64,000 nucleotides of DNA, taken from assembly GCF_015056685.1 (NCBI RefSeq), contig NZ_SVFW01000001.1, positions 124,001-188,000 on the forward strand, in the 5' to 3' direction. Source of the stretch: Butyrivibrio sp. GTDB taxonomy: Bacteria > Bacillota > Clostridia > Lachnospirales > Lachnospiraceae. A program made the translations under genes and the position numbers. Under the pieces are notes generated by a model. The model ran no database searches. It was not told where the DNA came from and worked only from the letters and a program-made list of their open reading frames with translations. Shown here piece after piece: positions 36,482 to 45,037 of this stretch (position 1 is the stretch's first letter; each line of letters starts with the position of its first letter).

Positions 36482-36766
36482 TTATTTAATGATTGCAAGA
36501 ATATCGTTCTGCTTAACAATGATGTATGTAACATCATCAAGCTTAACTTCTGTTCCTGAATATTTTGAATAGATGACATTGTCACCCTTCTTAACCTGCA
36601 TTTTTACTTCCTTGCCATCAACGATTCCGCCAGGACCTACTGCAATGACCTCTGCCTGCTGTGGCTTCTCTTTCTCTGCTCCTGGAAGAACGATACCTGA
36701 CTTTGTGGTCTCTTCTGCCTCAAGCTGCTTTAAAACAACTCTGTCTGAAAGTGGTTCTAACTTCAT
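36482..36766 (-). CDS. groES: Co-chaperonin GroES (10 kDa)
   Basis: 94 residues, standard length. It starts MKLEPLSDRVVLK and has the mobile-loop region TTKSGIVLPGAEKEKP (about 21-36) and GDNVIYSKYSGTEV. It caps the GroEL chamber. AGGAGG precedes the ATG, and groEL begins 70 bases after its stop. Expression is expected to be repressed by HrcA through the CIRCE element, which lies 49 bases upstream of the start. Confidence 0.99.
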   Translation of the reverse strand: MKLEPLSDRVVLKQLEAEETTKSGIVLPGAEKEKPQQAEVIAVGPGGIVDGKEVKMQVKKGDNVIYSKYSGTEVKLDDVTYIIVKQNDILAIIK

Positions 36767-36814
36767 TGTAAATGCCTCCTTTATATAATCTTTAGATTAT
36801 TGTTTTACTTATTG

Positions 36815-36841
36815 TTAGCACTCGATAGCTTTGAGTGCTAA
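36815..36841. promoter_or_regulatory. CIRCE operator (HrcA binding site)
   Basis: TTAGCACTC, nine bases, GAGTGCTAA: an exact match to the CIRCE consensus, located between the groES promoter and its start codon. Confidence 0.98.
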
Positions 36842-36854
36842 TCTCTAAGAACAT

Positions 36855-36883
36855 ATATTAGTATGTTAATCTTACTTGCGCAA
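36855..36883 (-). promoter_or_regulatory. Probable groES-groEL promoter
   Basis: On the minus strand TTGCGC (36878-36883) and TAATAT (36855-36860) are 17 bases apart, just upstream of CIRCE. The rest of the 36767-37158 gap is AT-rich and holds the promoter and palindrome of the plus-strand gene that starts at 37159. Confidence 0.6.
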
Positions 36884-37046
36884 GCTGAATAATTGGCTAT
36901 ATTTTTATATATTCAGTATTTTACTCTTATTTTCTCATTTTTTCTCACGTTTTCTACCTTTTTATTTCTTTTAGCATAGTTTAACCCTACTGTTTATCAG
37001 CATATCTTCTATATCAATTTTTTATATTTATTTAATTTGCAGTAAA

Positions 37047-37075
37047 TTGATAATCCATATCTTTTCTGTGATAAT
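37047..37075 (+). promoter_or_regulatory. Probable promoter of the small protein gene at 37159
   Basis: TTGATA (37047-37052) and GATAAT (37070-37075) are separated by 17 bases, with a TGT extension directly before the -10 box. Confidence 0.65.
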
Positions 37076-37082
37076 ATCCTTA

Positions 37083-37107
37083 ATAGTATGAGTAGTACTG
37101 ATACTAT
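37083..37107. promoter_or_regulatory. Near-perfect 25-bp palindrome at the transcription start
   Basis: ATAGTAT-g-AGTA-G-TACT-g-ATACTAT has eleven of twelve arm positions complementary around a single central base. It begins about eight bases after the -10 box, so it covers the expected start site. It could be an operator or a 5' stability hairpin. Confidence 0.7.
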
Positions 37108-37158
37108 GCTTATGGCACGGAAGCCTTAAGAATGCATTTTTTGCAAGGAGGTGCGAAC

Positions 37159-37572
37159 ATGGCAAATATATTTAGCAGCCTGTCCGGCTCATATAATTAT
37201 GTTAATGATATGAGTAATCTTTTGACCGATTACTCCAGTATCAAGAGCGGCGCATATGGCTCCCTTATGAAATCCTATGTAAAAAAAGTAGGTAATCAGA
37301 ATGCTCTGAACGCATACAGGGAAACCGGCTCAACTACGGTTGCTACTGATTCTGAATCAGCAACAAGCGCTACAAAGAAGACTGTTACGCATAAAACCAA
37401 TTTCCTTGATAGTGTTGGACGATCAGGCTCCTCTTCTGACTCTACTGTTACAGCTGATAAATATAACAAATACAAATCTTCATGGCTTGACGATCAGCTG
37501 AAAAGCTATGACAAAGACGCGAACAAAACCACTGCGGCTGACACTTCAGTTGCTCTTGACACAACTGTTTAA
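37159..37572 (+). CDS. Small Ser/Thr/Lys-rich protein of unknown function
   Basis: 137 residues from the ATG at 37159, which has AGGAGGTG just upstream. There is no signal peptide and no membrane helix. The N-terminal third carries DYSSIKSGAYGSLMKSYV, a pattern I associate with small lachnospiraceal proteins of unknown role. The rest is low-complexity, rich in Ser, Thr, Asp and Lys and probably unstructured. It is a single-gene unit with a good promoter, a striking palindrome at the start site and a strong terminator, so it is probably well expressed and regulated. No function is assigned. Confidence 0.75.
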   Translation: MANIFSSLSGSYNYVNDMSNLLTDYSSIKSGAYGSLMKSYVKKVGNQNALNAYRETGSTTVATDSESATSATKKTVTHKTNFLDSVGRSGSSSDSTVTADKYNKYKSSWLDDQLKSYDKDANKTTAADTSVALDTTV

Positions 37573-37599
37573 GAGAAATCATTATTTTATGACATTAAG

Positions 37600-37630
37600 G
37601 CTCTGAAAATTCTGTTTTCAGGGCTTTTTT
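37600..37630 (+). terminator. Terminator of the small protein gene
   Basis: GCTCTGAAAA and TTTTCAGGGC pair fully (one G-T pair) around TTCTG, followed by six T. Confidence 0.9.
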
Positions 37631-37663
37631 GTGCTTTTTCTTTAGTGATTTACTATATTGAAC

Positions 37664-37691
37664 TAGACATTTTCATTCGAACAAATATAAT
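37664..37691 (+). promoter_or_regulatory. Probable promoter of the GGDEF gene at 37737
   Basis: TAGACA (37664-37669) and TATAAT (37686-37691) are 16 bases apart, 45 bases before the start codon. Confidence 0.55.
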
Positions 37692-37736
37692 ATATCTGTT
37701 TAAAGATAAAAAGTTATTATTTTGTGGGTAAATTAA

Positions 37737-38807
37737 ATGGATAATTCATTTGACAATTTTTTTCTTGCAGGTCTGGTAAAAAGAGAAAAAGTTCAATACG
37801 ACCTTGAAGATAAAGAATTTATTACTAAAACGGCTACAGTACTTCTTTTGATACATATCATCCTTGAAGGTATTTATACATATTCGTTCTGTACTCCAAT
37901 GATCTACATCAATCTTGTAAGCATTGGAATTTATCTAATAGAGTTCGTTTTAAATGCCACAGGACATAATGTATTACTTGTATGGATAGCACATTTTGAG
38001 ATCTATTTTCATATTATTTTTGCTACTGTTTTCATGGGATATAAATGTGGATACTGGCTTTGGCTTTTCCCTTGTGTGCTTTCAGTTATCACACCATATT
38101 TTATGCCTCTTCAGTCAAAGATACAAAGCGTACTGGCAAACATACTTGTACTGCTGTACATTGTAACCTTCATAGCACTGTATGGTTTTAATGAGAACGG
38201 TTTTCTTCCAATCGGCTATGTTGCTTCTGATTCAATGTCTACTTTTATGTATTATACAAATGGCCTTATAGCCTTTTCTTTTATTATTGTTTACACAACA
38301 GTATACTGTGTGAACATTAAAGAAAATACCAACAGGCTCCATGATCTTGCCAATACAGATTATTTGACGGGTCTTTATAACCGCCAGTACATTCAAAAGC
38401 TGATATATGATGAGTCCTATAAAAATGTAGCGATCATGGACGTTGACCATTTCAAGAACATCAATGACACCTATGGTCATCTCATGGGGGACCATGTACT
38501 GATCGAGATTGCAAAGATCCTCTCATCTCACAGCGAGATATGTTGCGGAAGATGGGGCGGCGAAGAATTTCTTATTCTGTCAAAAGAGACACAAAGTTAC
38601 GATGAGTTTTGCCGTATCATACGCGATATCTGCGATGAAATATCTGATAACATATTCTCTTTTGGTGGGAATGATATAAAAGTTACGTCTTCTTTTGGAA
38701 CCGCCACCTGCGAAGAAGACATGACACCATATGATCTTTTAAAAGAAGCTGACACCAGGCTCTATGCAGCCAAGAGTCAGGGAAGAAATTCCGTAATCTC
38801 TGCATAA
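37737..38807 (+). CDS. Membrane diguanylate cyclase (GGDEF)
   Basis: 356 residues. About six hydrophobic helices fill residues 30-190, giving a membrane sensor of unknown ligand, followed by a GGDEF domain (about 200-356). Catalytic features are intact: DVDHFKNINDTYGH (metal Asp, about 233) and GRWGGEEF (about 275). The usual inhibitory RxxD site upstream of the GGEEF motif is missing, so product inhibition is not expected. It would make cyclic di-GMP at the membrane. The ribosome site is weak. It is a single-gene unit between two terminators. Confidence 0.92.
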   Translation: MDNSFDNFFLAGLVKREKVQYDLEDKEFITKTATVLLLIHIILEGIYTYSFCTPMIYINLVSIGIYLIEFVLNATGHNVLLVWIAHFEIYFHIIFATVFMGYKCGYWLWLFPCVLSVITPYFMPLQSKIQSVLANILVLLYIVTFIALYGFNENGFLPIGYVASDSMSTFMYYTNGLIAFSFIIVYTTVYCVNIKENTNRLHDLANTDYLTGLYNRQYIQKLIYDESYKNVAIMDVDHFKNINDTYGHLMGDHVLIEIAKILSSHSEICCGRWGGEEFLILSKETQSYDEFCRIIRDICDEISDNIFSFGGNDIKVTSSFGTATCEEDMTPYDLLKEADTRLYAAKSQGRNSVISA

Positions 38808-38812
38808 TTATA

Positions 38813-38839
38813 GGCGCATCAAAACGATGCGCCTTTCTT
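38813..38839. terminator. Terminator between convergent GGDEF and phosphoesterase genes
   Basis: GGCGCATC and GATGCGCC pair perfectly around AAAAC, followed by TTTCTTT on the plus strand. Confidence 0.88.
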
Positions 38840-39735
38840 TATCCCTCTTCATTACGAGGTATCTCTTTTCCGTTTAGATCGATATAGTTTTCCTTAAGGG
38901 CAATAGCCCAGTACTTCTCAGGAATGTTAGGCCATTTAACAACGCCCCTTTCCTGCTCGCAAAGCCTCATTGCGCGAAGAAGAACAGTCTGGTTAAGATC
39001 AATGCCGGTCCTTATGGTATGCATGGTGACCGCAGCCCAGGCAGGAGCATAGGTCTTAAGCTCAGAATTTTTGAATTCCCTTAGGATTTCTTTTCTGTCA
39101 TAGTCCAGCTGCACGTACTCTTCTTCCCAGGTCTTTCCGTTTCCATGGAGAATGCAAAACTGAGTCTTGCCATCGTGGTACCACGGAATGCCCACAGATC
39201 CCGGATTTACTGCCTTTTTTCCTCTGTAAATATAAGTGTCCTGCACATGATTATGACCGTGTAAAAGAACTCCCGTCTTTAGGTGAGACAGCACCTTTTT
39301 GGTATTTCTTTTCTCTCTGAAAAGAAGCTCTGAAGTCTCATTAGGAGACCCATGGCAATATTCAAAGCCCGGAAAGCCCTTTTGCTCATATATTCCATAA
39401 TTTGGAAGGGAAGCAAAAAAATTAAAATCCTTATCAGTCAGATTCTCATAGGTGTACAAAAGCGAGCCGCTGGCTGACCCCTTTTTCCAATTACCCTCTC
39501 CATTTTTTCTGTAGTTGAGAAGGTACTCCTCTCTGTTTCCCCTAATAATATAAGTCTCAAAATACTGCTTAAGCACATATATCTGTTCCATGGTCTTCTG
39601 GGGATTGGGGCAGTCTGTAACGTAGTCTCCAAGAAGTACAAATCTTGTGATTCCCTTCCCCATTGCGTAATCAATGCACGCCTGAAGCGCCGAATGATTA
39701 CCATGTATATCACTAAATACCGCTATATCCATCAT
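38839..39735 (-). CDS. Calcineurin-like metallophosphoesterase
   Basis: 298 residues. The five metallophosphoesterase motifs are visible: FSDIHGNHSAL (about 7), LLGDYVTDCPNP (about 34), RGNREEYL (about 64), EYCHGSPNE (about 124) and LHGHNHVQDTY (about 157). It is of the YfcE/MJ0936 type with a C-terminal extension of about 80 residues (GKEIPRNEEG at the end) not needed for catalysis. It is probably a cytoplasmic phosphodiesterase; the substrate is unknown. It lies 19 bases after the ABC exporter genes on the same strand. ATG codons 1 and 2 are both possible starts. Confidence 0.9.
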   Translation of the reverse strand: MMDIAVFSDIHGNHSALQACIDYAMGKGITRFVLLGDYVTDCPNPQKTMEQIYVLKQYFETYIIRGNREEYLLNYRKNGEGNWKKGSASGSLLYTYENLTDKDFNFFASLPNYGIYEQKGFPGFEYCHGSPNETSELLFREKRNTKKVLSHLKTGVLLHGHNHVQDTYIYRGKKAVNPGSVGIPWYHDGKTQFCILHGNGKTWEEEYVQLDYDRKEILREFKNSELKTYAPAWAAVTMHTIRTGIDLNQTVLLRAMRLCEQERGVVKWPNIPEKYWAIALKENYIDLNGKEIPRNEEG

Positions 39736-39754
39736 ATTAGTCTGCCACCCTTAT

Positions 39755-41569
39755 TCATCCTGCTGTCTGATTAAAAGCTTCATCAGCAAACTGCCTTGTA
39801 AAGAGCTCGTGATAGAACCCTTTGAGCTTCATAAGCTCCTTGTGGGTTCCTCTCTCTATTATTTTACCATCCTGAACAACTAAAATGATATCTGCATCAA
39901 CGATAGTTGAAAGTCTGTGTGCAATAACAAAAGACGTTCTTCCCTTAGTAACAGTAACAATGGCATCCTGAATAGCCTTTTCAGTCACAGTATCAATAGA
40001 AGCTGTGGCCTCATCCAGAATAAGGATCTTGGGATCAGAAAGAATTGCCCTGGCAAAAGACAAAAGCTGCTTTTCACCGGTTGAGAGCATTCCGCCGTCT
40101 TCTCCAACATCGCTGTCAAGCCCCTTATCCATGCGCTTAACAATTGCCTCGGCAGACACAAGGCGCAAAGCCTCCCAAATCTCGTCATCCGTAGCGTCAG
40201 GCTTACCATACCTTAGATTATCCCTTACTGTTCCTGAAAAAAGATGTGGTGTCTGCAGAACATATCCGATGTTACTGTGAAGCCATAACTGAGACCTGTC
40301 CGCAGCATCTTTTCCATCTATGAGGACGCTTCCGCTCGTGGGCTTAAAAAATCTGCAAACAAGATTTACCAGAGTTGACTTCCCTGCACCAGTTTCACCA
40401 ACGATGGCAACATTGGTCCCCTGTGGAACTTTGAGATTAAAATGCTCAAGAACATACTCATCCCCATCAGGATACTTAAAGGTCACATCCTTGAACTCAA
40501 CATCGCCATAGAGCTCTTCCCAATTTTCTTTCTTTGGATTAAAGGTATCTCCATATTTTTCTATGACATCCGGTCTGTCTGAAACGTCAGACTCAGTCTC
40601 TATAAGCTTAAAAAATCTCTCGACATTTACCTGAACACTTATAAGCTCAGATATTGTGACGATAACGTTCTGAACCGGTTCCATAAGGCCAAGCGCATAA
40701 GACAGGAACACAGAGAGCGTACCAATCTGGATAACCCCCTCCATAGTTGCAAGGCCGCCTCTCCACAGTACAAGAGAAAGAGCCAATGAGGACATTAAAG
40801 TTATCGATGATGTGAAAAGCGCAGAGAAATGCGCTGTGTGTACCGAAGTCCTGTACATATTTCCGGTATCTTTTTCAAAATCATTTTGGATCTTATCTTC
40901 TACAACCAGGGTTTTGATTGCTTTAGCACCGGTAATTCCCTCATTGAAATTACTTGTAATAGTAGAATTTATCTCACGAATCTTTCTGTTAAGAACGATG
41001 AGTTTTTTCTGGAAGTACATAGAGAAAAGAGCTGCCACAGGAACAAGAACTATTACATAAAGCGCCAGTTTCACATTGAGGAACAGCATCATAATAAGAA
41101 CGCAGACAATATATGATCCATTCCATATAATGTCCATCATTCGCCATGATACCATTACTCCGATCTTGCCCGTATCGCTCATTACCCTTGCATGAATATA
41201 GCCCACATTATTCTGGTTAAAATATGCAAATGAAAGCTCCTGCAAATGGTTAAAAGAAGCATTCCTAAGATCTCTGTCCATACTCATCTCAACCTGCCCG
41301 CAGACATAAGTAGAAATATAATTATCAATTACCTGCAGAATAAGGATAACAAGGTAAAGGATCACAAAGCCTCCAAGGCCTTCTAATGTCTTTTTACCTA
41401 CAAAATTATCAAGGGCATACCTGTTAAAGATAGGATAAATGGAATCAACGAGAGAACTTAGTATTCCCAGAGTGACCATAAATACTATCTTGGGAAGATA
41501 TGGCTTAATAAATGGATATAGTTTTGGTATTCCAAAAAATGGTAGTTTTGTTAATTGTTCGTTTTTCAT
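39755..41569 (-). CDS. ABC exporter half-transporter (permease-ATPase), second subunit
   Basis: 604 residues. A six-helix ABC_membrane domain (about 25-330) precedes a nucleotide-binding domain (about 365-595). Walker A is GETGAGKSTL (about 395). The signature is LSTGEKQ in place of LSGGQ, Walker B is ILILDEATASID with the catalytic Glu kept, and the H-loop His is in FVIAHRL. Its ATG overlaps the stop of the partner gene by four bases. The intact Walker B here and the altered one in the partner indicate a heterodimer with one working ATP site. The substrate (drug, lipid or peptide) is unknown. Confidence 0.95.
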   Translation of the reverse strand: MKNEQLTKLPFFGIPKLYPFIKPYLPKIVFMVTLGILSSLVDSIYPIFNRYALDNFVGKKTLEGLGGFVILYLVILILQVIDNYISTYVCGQVEMSMDRDLRNASFNHLQELSFAYFNQNNVGYIHARVMSDTGKIGVMVSWRMMDIIWNGSYIVCVLIMMLFLNVKLALYVIVLVPVAALFSMYFQKKLIVLNRKIREINSTITSNFNEGITGAKAIKTLVVEDKIQNDFEKDTGNMYRTSVHTAHFSALFTSSITLMSSLALSLVLWRGGLATMEGVIQIGTLSVFLSYALGLMEPVQNVIVTISELISVQVNVERFFKLIETESDVSDRPDVIEKYGDTFNPKKENWEELYGDVEFKDVTFKYPDGDEYVLEHFNLKVPQGTNVAIVGETGAGKSTLVNLVCRFFKPTSGSVLIDGKDAADRSQLWLHSNIGYVLQTPHLFSGTVRDNLRYGKPDATDDEIWEALRLVSAEAIVKRMDKGLDSDVGEDGGMLSTGEKQLLSFARAILSDPKILILDEATASIDTVTEKAIQDAIVTVTKGRTSFVIAHRLSTIVDADIILVVQDGKIIERGTHKELMKLKGFYHELFTRQFADEAFNQTAG

Positions 41570-43401
41570 ATTCCCTGCATCTGTATATCGTAGATTTTTT
41601 TATAAATACCGTTGTTCTTTAAAAGCACGTCGTGTGGGCCCTCTTCCGCAACTTTCCCGTGATCAAGAACTATAATGTGATCCGCATGCATAAGAGTCGT
41701 TATTCTGTGAGAAATAAGGACCACTGTTGTATCGTAAGTAGACTCTAAAAGGCCACGCCTTATCTTTGCATCTGTTCCTGTATCCACAGCAGAAAGCGAA
41801 TCATCAAATATCATTACAGGAGGCTTTGAGACCAGAACCTGCGCTATAGCAGTTCTCTGCTTCTGTCCTCCTGACAATGTCACACCTCGCTCGCCTACAT
41901 AGGTGTCATACCCCTGCCCAAAATTCTGGATAGTCTCATCCAAAGCGGCTACCTTCGCAGCATCCCTTACCTGTTTAAGGTCATTATCCTTAAGGGTTAT
42001 TCCTATATTTTCAGACAAGGTCCTCGAAAACAGGAAGGGTTCCTGAAGCACAAGGCCAATGTTCTTTCTTAAATGACTTGCCTTGATGTCCTTAATATCA
42101 GTATCTCCGACTGTTATTTTTCCGCAGCCTTCAGGAAGGTCATACAGTCTGTCCAAAAGATACATGAGCGTTGATTTACCCGACCCTGTTCCGCCCAGAA
42201 TTCCAACCGTTGTTCCTGCTTTTATGGTGAAGCTTACATTATTTAGAACTTCTTCAGAACCATTTCCATAGGTAAAAGAAACATTTTCAAAAGAAATATC
42301 CTGATTCATTGGTACTTCTTTTGCATTTTCTTTATCCTTCTCAACTTCAGAATTCATGATATATCTGATACGTTCAATAGAAACTCCGGCCTTACTCATC
42401 TCAGAAATGATTCTTCCAAGCGCCCTTACAGGCCATGTAAGCATAGCGTTGTATGAAACAAATGCAATATACTCACCAACCGTAATATTCCCATTTACTG
42501 CAAAAACCGCGCCCACAACAGTTACCAGCATAACCTGGCATCCTGAGATCAGATCGTTTGAAGACCAGAACAAGGACAATATCCTCATGATCTCTATCCA
42601 GAGATTTGTGTACTCATAGTTCTGTTTTTCAAATCTTTCCTTTTCATACTGCTCTCTTCCAAAGGCCCTGACAACCCTCACACCTGTGAGATTTTCCTGG
42701 GCTGTAGCTGATAGCCTTCCTTCCTCACTGTCAGCTTTTTCAAAGCTTCTGCTGATCTTGTTGTGAAAAATGAATGAATACAATACCACAATAGGAATGA
42801 ACACCGCAGAAAAAATAGAAAGCACACCGTTTATCTGGATCATAAAATACATGGCAATGATGATCCTGATAATGATCCTGACTAAAGACAAGAGCTGTTC
42901 TGATATAAACATCTTTACAGTATCAACGTCTGAAGTGCACCTCTGGATGATATCACCTGTATGATTCTCACTGTGCCAGGAAAAAGTCAGATGCATGATA
43001 TGCTCAAAAAGTTTATCTCGCATCCTCTGGATAAGCCTCTCCGCAGCATGAGCATTGCACACCTTAAACAAATATCTGCATATTGCTGATAAAAGAGCAA
43101 ATAGAGCAACTAAAAGGGCCATGATATAGATATGATCTTTAAGAAATGCCCTGTCACCTATTGCATTCAATAGAAGTCTCAAATACGCAGGTATGCTCCC
43201 ACTTTCATCCGGAACATCAACTAGTAGATAATCGACCGTGTACTGAACTATCTTGGGACTTATGAGTTCAAAAAAAGTTATCCCAAAGGAAAGAATGACT
43301 GAAAGGCAAAAGAAAGTCTTACTTCCTCTAAGGAAAAACCACACAAGTTCAGATTTTGTATTAAATTTATGATTGATTGTCTTTTCTGTTTTATTGTTCA
43401 T
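41566..43401 (-). CDS. ABC exporter half-transporter, first subunit, altered Walker B
   Basis: 611 residues. A six-helix membrane domain (about 25-335) precedes a nucleotide-binding domain (about 365-605). Walker A is GGTGSGKSTL (about 393) and the signature is the canonical LSGGQKQRTAIAQ. The Walker B end is MIFDDSLSAVD, so the catalytic Glu is replaced by Asp. This is the degenerate half of a heterodimeric exporter of the TM287/288 or BmrCD kind. It is the first gene of the pair. A palindromic hairpin lies in its upstream region (43445-43469). Confidence 0.95.
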   Translation of the reverse strand: MNNKTEKTINHKFNTKSELVWFFLRGSKTFFCLSVILSFGITFFELISPKIVQYTVDYLLVDVPDESGSIPAYLRLLLNAIGDRAFLKDHIYIMALLVALFALLSAICRYLFKVCNAHAAERLIQRMRDKLFEHIMHLTFSWHSENHTGDIIQRCTSDVDTVKMFISEQLLSLVRIIIRIIIAMYFMIQINGVLSIFSAVFIPIVVLYSFIFHNKISRSFEKADSEEGRLSATAQENLTGVRVVRAFGREQYEKERFEKQNYEYTNLWIEIMRILSLFWSSNDLISGCQVMLVTVVGAVFAVNGNITVGEYIAFVSYNAMLTWPVRALGRIISEMSKAGVSIERIRYIMNSEVEKDKENAKEVPMNQDISFENVSFTYGNGSEEVLNNVSFTIKAGTTVGILGGTGSGKSTLMYLLDRLYDLPEGCGKITVGDTDIKDIKASHLRKNIGLVLQEPFLFSRTLSENIGITLKDNDLKQVRDAAKVAALDETIQNFGQGYDTYVGERGVTLSGGQKQRTAIAQVLVSKPPVMIFDDSLSAVDTGTDAKIRRGLLESTYDTTVVLISHRITTLMHADHIIVLDHGKVAEEGPHDVLLKNNGIYKKIYDIQMQGI

Positions 43402-43433
43402 ATGTAAAAAAATCCTGATCCAATGCTGTGATA

Positions 43434-43469
43434 ATTATAGTAAAAGCGGCACAGTCAAGCCATGCCGCT
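43434..43469 (-). promoter_or_regulatory. Hairpin with TATAAT box upstream of the ABC exporter
   Basis: AGCGGCA (43445-43451) and TGCCGCT (43463-43469) form a 7-bp inverted repeat. Directly after it on the minus strand comes TTTTAC and TATAAT (43434-43439), 33 bases before the ABC start codon. It may be an operator overlapping the promoter, or a terminator for transcripts arriving from the other side; no -35 box at good spacing is clear. In the rest of 43402-43635 I see only AT-rich sequence and a 14-bp palindrome, CTATTAT-ATAATAG at 43584-43597. Confidence 0.45.
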
Positions 43470-43635
43470 CAAAAATCATTATATCAATTGTATACCTCTT
43501 TTTAAAGTATCATTGTAATGATTATTTAATAGGAATTTCATAATTTATACATTGAGATATTAAAAATTTTAAGTCCCTATATGCTATTATATAATAGTAT
43601 AAATATTATCGTGATGCCGTTATTTTCAGAAATCT

Positions 43636-45036
43636 TTGGAGGATAAAATGTCTGGTATCGATTATGAAACACTTAAAACTATAGTGAACATGTGCAACAT
43701 GCCCTCTGCTATTTTGTCAGTTGAAAAAAATGATGACGGGACCTGCGGGAAGATTCTCATGGTTGCAACAAACGACAAATTCAGTATGACCGGAGAAGAC
43801 GTTGAAGGCCAGCCCTATGACCTGAAAATACCAAGAGATCCAAAATTTGAAGATATATTGTTTAAAGCAGCCTGGAATAACGAGCACTATCACGCCTATG
43901 TCGACACAACAAGGCTTTATGGCTATTGGACTGAAGATATAGTCATTCCCATAAACAATAATGGTGATTCCAAAATCGGATATTGCCAGTTTATCTACAA
44001 TCTCAGTAAAGAAATGGATTCCGGCAAGTACTCCATTATTTCACCGGATATAGCAAGCTTTGTCATCAGGACCTGCCTTAACCTCAGGAAAAATGACGAT
44101 TTCTACACCACTATGGAGCTCGTAACAAAAGAAATCCGCGAATTCACTGATTCTTTTGCCACATCTATAGTCACAATCTCAAAAGATCTCTATCAGTTCG
44201 AAGTTATCAGTGAATCCGTTAGAAATAACCTTGTTAGCATTCATGACATCTTCACTGACATCCCATATGAAATAGTAGAATCATGGGAAGACCTTATTTC
44301 GGGCACAGATTGCATCATAATCAGAAACGAACAGGATATGTGCGATATCGAAAAGCGCGCACCGGAATGGGTAAAGACACTTAGGGCAAATGATGTAAAG
44401 AGCCTTTGCCTTGCGCCTTTCATTCACCAGAACATGATAATCGGATATCTTTTCATAACCAATTTCGACGTAACTCAACTGGCACGATTCAAAGACACAA
44501 TTGAGATGGTTGCTTTCTTCCTGGCTTCAGAGGTAGCGCACCACATCTTTATTGAAAAATTAAGAAGTCTGAGTTCCCTTGATATCCGTACCGGTGTTCA
44601 AAACAGAAACGCCATGAACACAAAGGTTGACGAACTTGCCATGGAACTTAAGATGGCTCCTGTTCCTTACAGTGTTGCTTTCTGTACCTTGAGCACCTTA
44701 AAAACCATCAATATAAATCAGGGACATGATGCTGGAAATAATCTTCTTAGAGATGCAGGAAAGATACTTCGCGAAGTATTTAAAGATGATTTTATTTACA
44801 GATCTGCAGGCGATGAATTTGCAGTAATATCAACAAACAGCTCTGAAGAAGAATTCAGCAAAAAGATCGACACCTTAAAAGAGAAGGCTTCAGATCCTGA
44901 ATGGGTATATTTCACAGTAGGTTACTATACCGACGCCACAGATGGCTCACTTCATACAGCTATGAGATTTGCAAATCAGTACGGTCAGGAATTCAAAGAA
45001 GAATTCTATTATGAACACCCGGAGATGATTAAATAA
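43636..45036 (+). CDS. GGDEF-family protein, apparently inactive paralogue (first of tandem pair)
   Basis: 466 residues and soluble. A PAS-like region (about 15-120), a GAF-like region (about 140-300) and a GGDEF-like domain (about 305-466) follow one another. The signature is AGDEF, and the metal-binding Asp of the first motif is lost: FCTLSTLKTININ stands where the neighbour has FCDLNGLKTINDT. The C-terminal ADERMY block is also changed to ANQYGQ. It should therefore not make cyclic di-GMP and may be a receptor or regulator of its active neighbour. The ATG has GGAGG upstream, and the next gene starts one base after its stop. Confidence 0.88.
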   Translation: MEDKMSGIDYETLKTIVNMCNMPSAILSVEKNDDGTCGKILMVATNDKFSMTGEDVEGQPYDLKIPRDPKFEDILFKAAWNNEHYHAYVDTTRLYGYWTEDIVIPINNNGDSKIGYCQFIYNLSKEMDSGKYSIISPDIASFVIRTCLNLRKNDDFYTTMELVTKEIREFTDSFATSIVTISKDLYQFEVISESVRNNLVSIHDIFTDIPYEIVESWEDLISGTDCIIIRNEQDMCDIEKRAPEWVKTLRANDVKSLCLAPFIHQNMIIGYLFITNFDVTQLARFKDTIEMVAFFLASEVAHHIFIEKLRSLSSLDIRTGVQNRNAMNTKVDELAMELKMAPVPYSVAFCTLSTLKTININQGHDAGNNLLRDAGKILREVFKDDFIYRSAGDEFAVISTNSSEEEFSKKIDTLKEKASDPEWVYFTVGYYTDATDGSLHTAMRFANQYGQEFKEEFYYEHPEMIK

Positions 45037-45037
45037 T

